Below are positions 10,695-20,487 of a stretch of DNA of 64,000 bases, piece by piece (within the stretch, counting starts at the first letter, position 1; each line of letters opens with the position of its first letter). This DNA is from Hermatobates lingyangjiaoensis. Its lineage: Eukaryota > Arthropoda > Insecta > Hemiptera > Hermatobatidae. The stretch lies in the NCBI GenBank assembly GCA_026182355.1, contig JAPFBL010000102.1, positions 1-64,000 of the forward strand, written 5' to 3'. Under the pieces are notes generated by a model. The model was not told the DNA's origin. It saw only the letters and a list, made by a program, of their open reading frames with translations, and ran no database searches. The position numbers and the translations under genes are program-made.

Positions 10695-10802
10695 ATGAGT
10701 GGGAAGTCTCCAAAAGCCGATCAGAAATCAACCTTCTCCAGGAATGAAGAGCAGATGATCAAATCTCCTAGGGCAAGTTTAACTGAGGATAAGACGCGCA
10801 GC
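10695..10802 (+). pseudogene. Short frame MSGKSP..., right arm copy
   Basis: ATG at 10695. The frame continues past the end of the inverted arm (10802) to a stop at about 10883, but only the first 36 residues or so are shared with the left arm. The later part is probably read-through into flanking sequence. Unrecognised. Confidence 0.3.
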
Positions 10803-10865
10803 CCGACCAAAGCTGCCAACCCCCGTCCAAGGGGTGCAGACGGAAAGTATGTGTTCTTCCCTATG

Positions 10866-11091
10866 GGGCCCATTTTTGTGTAAACTTGATCCATCAAAGA
10901 TTCTGGACCGTAGCGTGGTAACAAGCAATGCTAACACACTCACCCACCCACCCACACACATAGAGACATCATCGAAAAAACTTCATAAAACGACTTCTGG
11001 GACCTCGAAACATGTAATTCCGTCAAAATTTCGAGATCGAATTTTTTCACGATCACTATACTTTACTTCTAGTAAAGTAAAAACAAACTTT
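10866..11091 (+). repeat. Segmental duplication, copy 1 right part
   Basis: Matches 14108-14366 in the same orientation: GGCCCATTTTTGTGTAAA, GATTCTGGACCGTAGCGTGG, a CCCA-rich run, CGAGATCGAATTTTTTCACG and CTTTACTT..AGTAAAGTAAAA. The run of CCCA units differs in length between copies. A weak partial match to the 3' portion lies near 34330-34400. Confidence 0.85.
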
Positions 11092-11099
11092 GAAACAAA

Positions 11100-11440
11100 A
11101 TTAATTTATCAACAATAGTTAGTAAACTGCCAACACGAGATGAATTAAAACGTTATTAAATATGCTCCTATGATTTTGATGTTTCTTTTGACATTATTGC
11201 GGTAATTGGGACCAACTAAATTTATGAATCCAGAAAGACCGAAAATTCTCATGAAGTATTGAATTTAGTAACTACATTTGATAAACAAAATTTTAATCTT
11301 GTTCAAAAAAACATTATTAAAATACTGTTTAGAATGTTATATTCGTTATATTGCCATTCGACCCTTTTTCTTAGCTCAGTTTGGAAAATAAGAGCTCTTT
11401 TTAGCTCATTTTTTGTATTATTTTAGCCAGAATCGTTACC
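11100..11440. other. AT-rich stretch without recognised features
   Basis: I see nothing supportable here. Confidence 0.5.
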
Positions 11441-11443
11441 TGA

Positions 11444-11625
11444 TATTTGGTAACACTATCTTTCAACCGCATCAAGCGGTCTTCGACATGGTCATATTTC
11501 AACTGATTTGTTCAGAGAAGAAATCAGTTAAGATTTGACTCCTAAGTAGACCGCTTGTTACGGTTGAAAGATCTTAGTCTTATTCCTGATTTCTTACGGT
11601 GGGTTAGACGTTGATTTTCTTTCAT
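11444..11625. mobile_element. Family A element, old inverted dimer
   Basis: Left arm CTTTCAACCGCATCAAGCGG and right arm GACCGCTTGTTACGGTTGAA are inverse copies of the family A hammerhead, followed by AGATCTTAGTC and a diverged tail. The box on the right reads CTAAGTA, so cleavage is not expected. Confidence 0.7.
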
Positions 11626-11629
11626 ATGT

Positions 11630-12690
11630 TTATAGTAAAATGTTGTTATATATCATCAATTATATAGTCGTCTTTTTATCCTTCATACAATTTATTGGTT
11701 TTTATAATATCCATCAAATAGATTTTATTACATTCATAAGTTTCCGAAGTCAATGATTATAAGGTTAAAAACTGAAGAACAGTAATAAAACTTATTATTA
11801 AATTCTATTCTTGTAACCTACATTGGTTTTAAAATTGCTGGTATAATCACATAAGATTGTGAATTTTAGTTTATAAAACCTTCCATGTTTTAACTCACGA
11901 GCTATATAATCTTCTATTTTGTGGTATTTACTCATGATTAGAATGAGGCAAAGAATCACCGAGTCTCCACATCAAAGATGTTTTGTGTCGAGCTATTTTC
12001 ATTCTTCCTTTGTGTAAATGGCCCATTGATGACCTTTTTTACAAGTCATATACTAATAACCTCTTTTTGAGTGGTTATAAAATGAAATGTGCACTACTGA
12101 TAAATATATAGAATATTATAAACATGTTATAAGTAATTATTTCAATAGACATTATAATTTTCTGCAAATTATTCTCAGGAAACAATGGAATACAATATAC
12201 GTATGTACGCATCTAAATAGAAAGTGACAAAAAATTAAGATTATTCTGAAATTCATAAAGAATGATACTACTTGATTTTTAAATTGTGGGAAATGTAATA
12301 AACTAAATAAGTGTAAATAAAAATTACAATAATGTATTCATAATCGGATTTTACAAGAAATCTTTCTAGTATTTCTTCTCTTATGATAGTGGTACTAAAA
12401 TGTTAAATAATGTTTCTTTCTTATTTGTAATGCTTATAATCTGTATTATTATATTAATTTACTGCTAAATATAAAATCAATTTTTTTAAATCAGTAGGCA
12501 TGGAAGTTCAAATTAAGAAAAGGTTTCAATTTAAGTTACGAACAATATAGATTATTATTACTATTCAAGAAATATTTATGTCTTGAAAATAGATATGATG
12601 AGTTGAGTCCTGAAACATTATACACACTCACTTATACAAACATGAAAAATAACCATTCATACTCACTCTAATACGTAGGTACAAAAAAAA
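11630..12690. other. AT-rich stretch without recognised features
   Basis: No repeats, domains or RNA genes that I can support. Confidence 0.55.
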
Positions 12691-12694
12691 AAAA

Positions 12695-13252
12695 TCTGGA
12701 GTGGCCTACACTCTACTTTACTATGAGTAAATTAATGTCAAATTTCTTGAGTATATAAAACCTAACGTCTCATTTAAGCATAACGTAAACATCTAAATGG
12801 GATATAATTATTAGCCTATCATTCCTGAGGTAGTACAGATAGTGATTGAAGGACATATCATTTTATAAGCTTATTTTTGTACATCACAAATAATTTATTA
12901 TTTGCAAATAATTGCATTAGTATAACTACAGCAGTAATAACATTATTGAAAAACCAAAGTGAACATTTCCTGAAACGATTTATTCTCCTACAAGAGAATG
13001 GCTTTCGTTCAAACAGCCAGTAGATTTCTTACATCGTTTACTTGACATCCTTCTACTTTGAATATTAAAGTAAAATTTTTAAATTTTAAAACAGGAAAAT
13101 ACCTTTTTTTCTCTGAAAAACATCTTTAACTGCGAAGAAAATGTTGTTTTAAGGTGATTTGTTAATTAAAGATGTACGATAATTACATTTATTAATCTCT
13201 AAACGAAAGATTCAGATTATGAATTATCATTTACATTTTTGGTCTTTTATAG
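12695..13252. repeat. Segmental duplication, copy 2 left part
   Basis: Counterpart of 8935-9461, beginning after a run of A with CTGGAGTGGCCTACACTC. A similar opening (CTGGAGTG, then CACTC, then GAGTAAAATGAC) stands at the head of the 97-bp array at 30.25 kb, so all three may derive from one repeat family. Confidence 0.7.
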
Positions 13253-13254
13253 AA

Positions 13255-14105
13255 TTATCATACTGGGAATTTTAATCTTTAAAATAATAATAATAATAAG
13301 CTTCTTAGTATTTAATAAGATCATTTTCCTTCCCCTTTGTCAAATAACATATATACGATTTTTTTCTGAGTGAGTGTTATCATTTTCCTGCACAATATTA
13401 TTCCTCCTACATCTCATATAATTCAATAAACAATTTAAACTGTTCCTTTATAAAATCAATTTTATCTCAGTGGATTCGCTCAAAAGATTTCTAAGTCAAT
13501 GTAAACAATGTAAAAAAATACAAAAAATTCGACAAGTATAGCAGGTGATCTCTTAGTCTAGGGTAAACAAAGAGTTTTTATATCGTAATTGCTCTTTCCC
13601 GTAATTGAAACTTCATGATATTTTTTTTATGAATTGTTAATTTTTTGTTCCATTTTTGGTCAAATTTTCATTATTTTTTAATGAGCCGTTTAGCGTCAAA
13701 AAAACATTTTCTGAAAACAAAAATCGTACTGTAACGCCCCATTAGCGAATTTAATTTTGAATAAAAGTATCTCAACTCATTTTACACGTAATGTTCTATT
13801 TATAGGCATAGTTTCATTCTTGTCCGTCAAACAGTTTGGCTTGTATCGCTCTCACAAAGTTTGAGATTGAATTATAAGTCAAAATTTGTACATTTTATTG
13901 AAAAAAAAATGTTTCCCGTTGTCTTAAAATTCTGATTATATTATTCGTTTGTTGCATTTGTAACTTCAAAGATAATGTGAAAATTTCAAAACTCTAGGGT
14001 TATCAATTTAGGAGAAATAAATGTTTTAAAAAAAACTGTTTTTGGCAAAAAAAGTGACTTTCCCATCATGCATAATTCTTCCCAAACAATAGGAATCTTC
14101 GTCTT
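13255..14105. other. Sequence present only in duplication copy 2
   Basis: Occupies the place taken by the palindrome in copy 1. AT-rich, with no recognisable gene. Confidence 0.45.
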
Positions 14106-14107
14106 TA

Positions 14108-14366
14108 TGAGGCCCATTTTTGTGTAAAATATCAACTTAATCCATCAAAGATTCTGGACCGTAGCGTGGTAACAAGCAATGCTAACACACGCATCCCACC
14201 CACCCACCCACCCACCCACCAACCCACCCACCCACACACACACACAGACATCATCGTAAAAGCGTCATAAAACGACTTCTGGTACCTCAAAACATGTAAT
14301 TCCGTCAAAATCTCGAGATCGAATTTTTTCACGATCACTATACTTTACTTATAGTAAAGTAAAAAT
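14108..14366 (+). repeat. Segmental duplication, copy 2 right part
   Basis: Same landmarks as 10866-11091, with a longer run of CCCA units near 14190-14235. Confidence 0.85.
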
Positions 14367-14369
14367 TGG

Positions 14370-15580
14370 GGTTAGATTACACCCGATTTTTTAACAGCGC
14401 CTCTTTATTTATTTAGCTTTACTGATATATACAATTTTAATACCACTATTACGATTATTTGTACCTATTTAACTTTTCAAAATTAGTTATTTATAGTCGA
14501 AATGAAAGCAAAAATTTATCAGATTCTTTTAAGAAATATATGAAATTTCTAAAGATGTGTTTATTTATAATGAGGTACGCGTATTTAAAGTTGTGCGCAT
14601 TTCACATAGAATTTTTCATCATAGCGACTGTGTTTTGTTCGTGAGGCAGCTTTAATTATCCATACATAGTTATATTGTCACTTTGATATGTGATTTCATT
14701 TCTGATATATTGGCATGAGCAGAGTACAGTGGGTGATAACGGCAGACGATTTATACATATCTGATTGACAGGGATTGTTGTCAAAATGGAGAGCTGTTCT
14801 GGGTGGGGTTTGAACAATACGCTTGTCCTGTCAAAAGCATATGAGAGTCAGATAGTGAGGCATCAAAACTCATACGCGTCTCTTTATTAATGCAATACGT
14901 CAGTCCTAACATCCCAAACACGCTAACCGAAAAAAAAAACCATTATCCTATCTAACAGAAATTAATCAATATCTAATTTAATAATACATATTCTCTCATC
15001 AAGTCCACGTCAATGTCAGGAATACTTTAGAAAATACGTTAATCATTTAAGAAAATTTTCCCAGAAGAGGTCACATCACCTTGAAGAAGTCTTGCTAAAA
15101 TACCAAAGAATTCCATCATTCTACACAGTATTCTACACAGTAGAAAACATCATTTGAATGTAATATCTTTCAATTTTTCAAACTTTTGACGTTTCCCCAA
15201 AATAATAAAAATTATTGAATTACATTATTGAAAATCTAAAAAATATGGTTCTTAACATTACCTGTATATATCTACATATTTTATGCATATATGTATAGAT
15301 AAATAACTAAATGGAGCACAGCAATTTTGTAACTCTTGCAAGAATGGTTATCTAGAGAAACTATAAAACATACAAATAAATAAAAAGGGAATGAAATCTG
15401 TCATTTCGCCAATATGTTTTTATCTCTCATGACGATTAATGTGAAAGTTAAATACTGGAATTATGCCGAGCATATTTTTGTTTTTAATCCTGTTATTAAA
15501 CTATTTTATAAGATTCTTCACCGTTATTATAAGATTTAAGTAGAAATATAATATATAATAATAAAAAATATAATATAAAA
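14370..15580. other. AT-rich stretch without recognised features
   Basis: Reading frames are short. The 61-residue frame at 14459-14644 has no similarity I recognise. Confidence 0.5.
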
Positions 15581-15582
15581 AG

Positions 15583-15705
15583 ATTTCACATTAACACGTG
15601 AAATAACTATTAATGATCAAACCACAATATGAAATCGTAAAACAAGACTAAGACCTTTCAACCGTAACAAGCGGTCTTCGCCATTTCTATTGTGGATTGA
15701 TCATT
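15583..15705 (-). mobile_element. Family A element, truncated
   Basis: Minus-strand tail with the terminal hairpin, then ACTAAGACCTTTCAACCG and the helix II sequence. It breaks just before the CTGANGA box and is joined to a second short tail piece (TTCTATTGTGGATTGATCAT) and then (TA)n. Confidence 0.7.
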
Positions 15706-15710
15706 GATAT

Positions 15711-15751
15711 TATATATATATATATATATTATATATATATATATATATATA
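15711..15751. repeat. (TA)n microsatellite
   Basis: Interrupted TA run between families A and D. Confidence 0.9.
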
Positions 15752-16070
15752 GTATATAGGTGTGTTCTCTAATTGGAGTTCGGTCAATTTTCCAGGATAA
15801 AAAATCAAACTCTCGTTGCCAACATTTCGGTTTTATTTAAAACCTTTTTCATAGGGATCTTCTGCATACACTCTTCTTATATTCTCACAAAAACCCATAT
15901 TTCTTCTTAGATAAACCCAAATATAAGTATTTAAACCTATGAAAAAGGTTTTAAATAAACCCGAAACGTTGCCAACGAGAGTTTGATTTTTTATCCTGAA
16001 AAATTGACCGAACCCCGATTAGAGAACACAGCTATTCTATCTAACGGTCGATATACTATTGAATCTGTTT
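15752..16070. mobile_element. Family D element, inverted dimer
   Basis: Left arm from AGGTGTGTTCTCTAATTGG to about 15900 and right arm from about 15930 to CCCGATTAGAGAACACAG are inverse copies. Both contain the GGTTTT...AAACC helix followed by GAAACGTTG (plus) or its inverse. The distal GATATACTATTGAATCTG end is shared with 28.2 and 61.9 kb copies. Confidence 0.75.
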
Positions 16071-16146
16071 TATATATATATGGTATATATATATATATAT
16101 ATATATATATACCAAATTGTATATATATTATATATATATATATATA

Positions 16147-16385
16147 AAGTTCAAACCACAATAGAAAAAGGAAAACAGTAGAAATAAATGCGCTGAGGCC
16201 TTTCAATTTATGCCATCATAGAGCAAGCAAAGTAAAAACGGAGAAGCGAACATAAAAGTAATGATTGATTAATTTTATGTTAGCTTCTCAGGTTTTACAT
16301 TGTTTGCTTTCTGTTGACATAAATTGAAAGGCCTCAGAGCAATTATTTCTATTGGTTTTTTTCCACTGTGATTTAAACTCCATTG
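16147..16385. mobile_element. Family E element, inverted dimer
   Basis: Arms begin TTCAAACCACAATAG and end CTGTGATTTAAACTCC. Each has a hammerhead-like core (about 16190-16224 minus, 16306-16340 plus) around AGGCC/GGCCT. The left box reads CTATGAT. The right reads CTGTTGA. Confidence 0.72.
16306..16340 (+). ncRNA. Hammerhead-like motif (family E), imperfect core
   Basis: Helix I GCTTT pairs with AGAGC through one G-T wobble. The box CTGTTGA has the conserved A changed to T. GAA, AGGCCT and cleavage-site C follow. The fold is kept but activity is doubtful. Confidence 0.45.
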
Positions 16386-16439
16386 ATTGCATGACGTATT
16401 TATTTATTGTAATTTCTCTTCATGTATATGTATATATTG

Positions 16440-16515
16440 TTAATAGTTCAGTTCTACAGGTTCAAATTAAACTCTCATTGCCAACGTTTTGGTTTTTATT
16501 TAAACATTTTTAGGC
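16440..16515 (-). mobile_element. Family D fragment
   Basis: AAACTCTCATTGCCAACG followed by TTTTGGTTTTTATTTAAA matches the minus-strand core of family D. Both ends are lost. Confidence 0.55.
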
Positions 16516-16949
16516 AGAACCATAAAATTTTGAAGCAGAAATCTAAGTATATTACATTAAAGATCATTATTTTTTTGAAACAACGTTCTGTACAGGAATT
16601 TTGTTTTTTCAATCGATGAGATGTTTTATTTAACCTGTGACTATAATTTGTTATAATATTTACACTGTTAGTTCTAGTAGTGTAACAGTTTTTTAAATTA
16701 ACACAGGTAAAAATCACTTCTGAATCTCCTATCAGTCAAATATAGAAATACCTTCTTCACGATTACATTCTATATCAATCTTCTCGCCTAATGAATGTAT
16801 ATGAAGGCTTTCCTTGGGAGGTCTTTCAAACTGGACAGTTGTTGATAAATTTGGACCACAGTTTATTTTTCTTTGTAAAATAATATTTATGTAATACTTA
16901 GTTTTTCTTTAAGTTTTTTTTTTAGTTTTTGTTTCAATGTTTTATATTC

Positions 16950-17040
16950 CTGCCTATGAAATGAGGAAAAAAAGAGAAACCGACACATTGGAAATGGGAG
17001 TTTAATTTAATTTAATGATAATCGTGTCCTGATAAATTTT
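16950..17040 (+). mobile_element. Family D fragment, diverged
   Basis: TGCCTATGAAATGAGG, then GAGAAACCGACACATTGG and GGGAGTTTAATTT, follow the family D order before a short (TA)n. Confidence 0.45.
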
Positions 17041-17052
17041 AAATATATATAT

Positions 17053-17195
17053 ACATAAAAAGATTTCACATAAACACGTGAAATATCAATCAATGATCAA
17101 ACCACAATAAAAAAAAATGGGAAAACAAGACTAAGATCTTTCAACTGTAACAAGCGGTCTTTGTCAGAGTCAAAAACCCAATTTTGTTTGTCAGT
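17053..17195 (-). mobile_element. Family A hammerhead element, single unit
   Basis: Complete minus-strand unit: CAAAAACCCAA lead, hammerhead (17129-17171), CCCATTTTTT...TTGTGGTTTGATCATTG tail and terminal hairpin, ending in ATATATATA. Not a dimer. Confidence 0.78.
17129..17171 (-). ncRNA. Hammerhead-like motif (family A)
   Basis: Helix I GACT pairs with AGTC. The box is CTGACAA, so the conserved G is A. Helix II GACCG pairs only partly with CAGTT. GAA, AGATCT and T follow. Probably inactive. Confidence 0.5.
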
Positions 17196-17199
17196 TGGG

Positions 17200-17226
17200 T
17201 ATATATATATATATATATATATATAT
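17200..17226. repeat. (TA)n microsatellite
   Basis: Lies between family A and family C elements. Confidence 0.9.
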
Positions 17227-17445
17227 TGTGTGTGTATATGCGAGTCCAAATTTAAGAAGAATAACACACATACAAACTCAAATTTTTGAGCAATCACGAA
17301 CGGGTAACGGGAAAGTAACAAGTTCCTTGTCACTGCGTCTCACTTTCTCTTTTCTCCTGATGACAGTTTGCCCGAAAATTTGAGAGTGTGTTTCCTTGCT
17401 CTTTGTGTTACTCTTCTTGAATTTTGAACTCATGTTGTGTGTTGT
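17227..17445 (+). mobile_element. Family C hammerhead element
   Basis: A diverged left inverse arm (ACATACAAACTCAAATTTTT) precedes a plus-strand unit: CTCACTTTCTCTTTTCTC, hammerhead-like core 17354-17384, TTTGAGAGTGTG, and the distal TTGTTTGGATCGTCTTTCTT. The same distal segment closes the dimer at 26.0 kb. Confidence 0.68.
17354..17384 (+). ncRNA. Hammerhead-like motif (family C), helix II weak
   Basis: CTC (17354-17356) pairs with GAG (17382-17384). Box CTGATGA and GAA with AATT and cleavage-site T are intact, but the segment between box and GAA forms no convincing helix II. Confidence 0.45.
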
Positions 17446-17449
17446 TTGG

Positions 17450-18360
17450 ATCGTCTTTCTTAGTATTTGTGATATATTGATAAATTAATATTAATTTAAA
17501 TGAATGCAAATATATAAGTCGGCTGAAGCCACTTATTGAGGAAACGTATAATCATATTCACCAATATATGACAAATACAATGTATAAATATTATAATTTT
17601 TCCGACATATTAATATTTGATATTGATGTAAGTAATAGTTTGCATGTCATTAGTGAATTATATGTTGTTTTCATTGGTTCAAACGAAGTCCCATTACAAT
17701 TCAATATATGATTTTATTACATGTGAGTGATGTATTTTTGTAACGCTTAAATATGATTGACTTATCTATTTTATTTATTTCTTTATACTTTCTCTATTAC
17801 TTTGCAATACAGTTATTTGAAAGAGAAGAAATAAATGTAGCTCCAGAGATTCTAAATGGGCCCAGTACGTGACCGGATACCGAATGCCGTAATCTTTTGT
17901 CTAAAGGTTTTTATGTCTGAAAGAGCTCACTTAATCTTGACTGGCAGTTTGTCAAATTCGTAAAAACTCAGCTTTATTGTTCCAGAAATATATATTCATA
18001 CATACATGCTACAAGTTAATTATATCAGCCATGCACTACGTATATCACAATTACATACATGCTAGTGAGTAGGAAACCACAATATTATAGGAGACTCTAC
18101 AAACATCAAATATGATTACTTAAGTTGAAACTGAGTTCTACTTCAGTATTTCTTTTAAAGTAGGTATACCACATTAAACTTTAAATTTGTTATAATATAT
18201 ACTTCGAAATTCCATTAGCCATACCATTATACTGTAAAATCGAATGTACTTTTAAGTGTTGTAATTTTTAGTAAGACTATGGATTATATTTGGCGTAGAA
18301 TCTATAACTGCGATATAGCCACTATTTGGCGTAGAATGAGGAAGCTGCCATTTATTTCAA
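17450..18360. other. AT-rich stretch without recognised features
   Basis: I see nothing supportable. Confidence 0.5.
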
Positions 18361-18374
18361 TCATATATATATAT

Positions 18375-18470
18375 GGTTGAATGTTACGGTTGAATAATCT
18401 TAGTCTTGTTTTCCCATTTCATATTGTGGTTTGAACATTGATTGTTATTTTACGTGTTTATGTGAAATCT
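18375..18470 (+). mobile_element. Family A element, 5' truncated
   Basis: Starts within helix II (TTACGGTTGAATAATC, with the GAAA changed to GAAT), followed by the complete tail and terminal hairpin, then (TA)n. Confidence 0.72.
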
Positions 18471-18492
18471 ATATATATATATATATATATAT

Positions 18493-18660
18493 TGAGAAGT
18501 GAGTTGACTGTCGTCCCTCCGTCAATTCACTTCTTCTCCTGAGGACGACCGCCATTACGGTCGAAATATTGAAAAGTGAGTCTTTGTTGTGTTTCTGTTT
18601 ATGTGTCACTGCTTATTTAAAATGTTATTTGTCCTGCCGGACCGTTTTTCGTTTATCATG
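18493..18660 (+). mobile_element. Family B hammerhead element, complete single unit
   Basis: Between (TA)n tracts. Order: GAGAAGTGAGTTGACTGTCG lead, hammerhead 18527-18579, TGAGTCTTTGTTGTG, a TTATGTGTCACTGC segment, and the distal GTCCTGCCGGACCG hairpin before TTTATCATGG and (TA)n. The GTCC/GGAC hairpin near 18630-18645 may be the 3' structural signal of this family, as the TTCAC/GTGAA hairpin is for family A. Confidence 0.82.
18527..18579 (+). ncRNA. Hammerhead ribozyme motif (family B)
   Basis: Box CTGAGGA (18539-18545), spacer C, helix II GACC/GGTC around an 8-base loop, GAA, ATAT, cleavage-site T, then GAAAAGTGA. Helix I has TC/GA next to the core and TCACT/AGTGA further out, separated by mismatches, a layout compatible with the loop contacts of natural hammerheads. 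Core bases intact. Confidence 0.65.
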
Positions 18661-18661
18661 G

Positions 18662-18688
<27 letters not shown>
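18661..18688. repeat. (TA)n microsatellite
   Basis: Shared boundary of family B and family E units. Confidence 0.95.
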
Positions 18689-18693
<5 letters not shown>

Positions 18694-18890
18694 TGAACAC
18701 CACAATAAAACAAATAATATTACATATAATGCTCTAAGTCCTTTCGTCAAAACATCATCAGAGAGCTAAATGAACCAAACAACAAGTATATTAGCAAGTT
18801 AACCTGGTTGATTGAAGTCTTCAGGATTGCTGGCATCCCTGTCTAAATTTAAAGTTCCTAAAATTGAAGTGGTCTTAATTTTCTTACTTA
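18689..18890 (-). mobile_element. Family E hammerhead element
   Basis: Minus-strand unit with hammerhead at 18731-18766 and tail TATTGTGGTGTTCAATTTC next to (TA)n. An inverse piece of the tail (TTTTATTGTGGTGTTTAATT) reappears at about 18990-19010, so this may be an inverted pair whose second half is badly decayed. Confidence 0.7.
18731..18766 (-). ncRNA. Hammerhead ribozyme motif, well paired (family E)
   Basis: Helix I GCTCT (18766-18762) pairs with AGAGC (18735-18731). Box CTGATGA (18761-18755), spacer T, helix II GT/AC, GAA, helix III AGGACT (2 bp possible), cleavage-site T. All conserved core bases present. Confidence 0.68.
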
Positions 18891-19044
18891 TTTCTTTTGT
18901 CAATATTTCATCCAGTTTGTACAATCCAGGACTATTGTTTATTAAATTTCCATAGAAATTTATTATTATTAGAACAAATATGTTCTTTGTTTTATTGTGG
19001 TGTTTAATTTCATATATTATATCAAGAGTTATTGTTGATTATTA

Positions 19045-19050
<6 letters not shown>

Positions 19051-19105
<55 letters not shown>
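19051..19105. repeat. (TA)n microsatellite, about 55 bp
   Basis: One of the longest TA runs here. It abuts the left end of the family A inverted dimer. Confidence 0.95.
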
Positions 19106-19107
<2 letters not shown>

Positions 19108-19133
19108 AACCACAATAAGAAATGGGAAAACAA

Positions 19134-19176
19134 GACTAAGATCTTTCAACCGTAACAAGCGGTCTTCGTCAGAGTC
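19134..19176 (-). ncRNA. Hammerhead ribozyme motif (family A), left arm
   Basis: Inverse copy of 19199-19241 with the same helices: GACT/AGTC (helix I), GACCG/CGGTT (helix II), AGATCT (helix III). Confidence 0.7.
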
Positions 19177-19198
19177 AAAAACCCAACTGATGGTTTTT

Positions 19199-19241
19199 GA
19201 CTCTGACGAAGACCGCTTGTTACGGTTGAAAGATCTTAGTC
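19199..19241 (+). ncRNA. Hammerhead ribozyme motif (family A), right arm
   Basis: Helix I GACT (19199-19202) pairs with AGTC (19238-19241). Box CTGACGA 19203-19209, spacer A, helix II GACCG (19211-19215) with CGGTT (19223-19227) around CTTGTTA, GAA 19228-19230, palindromic AGATCT 19231-19236, cleavage-site T 19237. Core bases complete. An AGATCT helix III allows only 2 bp in a monomer, so two molecules could pair through it, as proposed for other short-helix-III hammerheads. Confidence 0.72.
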
Positions 19242-19283
19242 TTGTTTTCCCATTTCTTATTGTGGTTTGATCATTGATTGTTG

Positions 19284-19303
19284 TTTCACGTGTTTATGTG
19301 AAA
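19284..19303 (+). other. Conserved 3' terminal hairpin of family A
   Basis: TTTCAC pairs with GTGAAA around GTGTTTAT. The hairpin is kept in most family A tails in the window (for example 30-52, 45.5 kb, 54.57 kb) and is followed directly by TCTT(T) and (TA)n. Its position suggests a recognition structure for the reverse transcriptase, which is inference. Confidence 0.6.
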
Positions 19304-19344
19304 TCTTTTTATATATATATATATATATATACACTTTGGTTGGT

Positions 19345-19712
19345 ATTCAAAAATATATGTAGGAGAAGGTACACTTTCCCTGTAAAATAGTATTAATTTA
19401 TTCGAATGTATATTGGTATTGAGGTAAATGAGAGTTAAGTAACATCCATACTATATTTTTTTCTTTATTAAAGCCTAGCTTATGTTACAGGATTACACTA
19501 ACAAGTGAATACCGTATCAAAATTTCAAATAAAAATATTTTATACGTTTCATTATAACCTATTAAAACTATTGTAGGTTAAAAAACTTTTATATGTGGAG
19601 AATATACTTCTTAACATATACTGAATACCACGTAATTACTGATAAGTTATAATGAAATTACATGGCGTAATATAATTCTACCATATAATAATTATATTAC
19701 TATAATTCCTTT

Positions 19713-19743
<31 letters not shown>

Positions 19744-20390
19744 AATTATTATTATTAGGATACTTAGAATAATTATAATTATATTCAAAGTATTATAACT
19801 GCATTACCTTGGAATTAAAACATTTGTGTTTTTATATTTTTAATTAACTATTATTAAAGAAATCGTAATTTTATTTACAGATATATACGATTGCGATACA
19901 ATGGTAGCGGAAAAAATGTACTTACATAGATTTTAGGATACCATCATAAAAAGTCCATTATCAATTATATGTAAAAAGCAAAATTATTTTTTTTAGATAA
20001 TACCGTAAATTGCAATTGTTTCTGTTTCAATTTTATTAAAGATGAAAGATAATAGTTAGAATTGATTCTAACTGAAATCATTGAAAAGGGAGTGATCAAT
20101 TAAAGAAGACGAGTGGCTACATAAGATAGAAGACAATCGTTTAAAGAAAAAAAAAAAAAAAAAAAAGAAAGAAAACGGTTTATAAGGGATGAAGTGGTTT
20201 TAAGAGTTTTCTTTCTCTCATTGGTTTCTTGTAGGTGTTTGGGTTTTGTGTGAAAGTTGATGCGAAGCAAGATATAGAGTTCCCCCTCTCTTGTTTGAAG
20301 GGAGGAAACTAGGGGATGGAAGGACGGGGGAGGGGGAAAAATGGCAACGAAAGATTATGGCAAGGATAGCTGATGTGAAGGAAGAGATCA
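19345..20390. other. AT-rich stretch; (TA)n at 19721-19744, A-run near 20145-20165
   Basis: No gene or element boundaries beyond these simple runs. Confidence 0.5.
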
Positions 20391-20417
20391 GGGATATTGG
20401 TAATTTTGTTGGAGTGC

Positions 20418-20487
20418 TGCCAGGGAACCACCCTTGCTGACCTCCCTCCAAACAAATTGATACACAGAGCAAAAGTGACCCATCCTT
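20418..20487 (+). mobile_element. SINE fragment
   Basis: CAGGGAACCACCCTTGCTGA, CTCCCTCCAAACAAATTG and GTGACCCATCC are the inverse of 21120-21190. It is the 3' third of that SINE without its tRNA-like head. Confidence 0.7.

Larger units (their letters stand above)
9465..10802. repeat. 1.34-kb palindrome with 12-bp tandem repeats at its axis
   Basis: Left arm about 9465-10145 and right arm about 10146-10802 are highly similar inverse copies. The axis lies in AGGTATGTACCT near 10145. Each arm begins at the axis with GGTACATCCACA-type 12-bp repeats and continues through a GC-richer unit. It ends in a short frame starting MSGKSPKADQKS (ATG at 9570 on the minus strand, 10695 on the plus strand). 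The right arm has about 30 extra bases near 10487-10515, so the arms are not identical. The structure interrupts copy 1 of the flanking duplication. Possible readings are two elements inserted head to head, or a long-TIR element with its interior lost. Confidence 0.85.
19106..19313. mobile_element. Family A hammerhead element, near-perfect inverted dimer
   Basis: Both arms carry, from the centre outward, the CAAAAACC lead, hammerhead, the CCCATTTCTTATTGTGG segment and TTTGA. The right arm continues to the TTCAC/GTGAA hairpin (about 19284-19303) and (TA)n. The left arm stops at ATCAAAC against (TA)n, so it lacks the hairpin. The arms are nearly identical, so this copy is young or has been gene-converted. 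Confidence 0.88.

Noticed and set aside
16050..16206. Frames rich in alternating Ile-Tyr, here and at many other TA tracts
   Set aside because: They are translations of (TA)n microsatellites.
19106..19313. MITE of a DNA transposon
   Set aside because: The palindrome looks like TIRs, but there is no target duplication beyond TA-rich flanks, single-arm copies exist, and both arms hold a hammerhead. A Penelope origin explains more.
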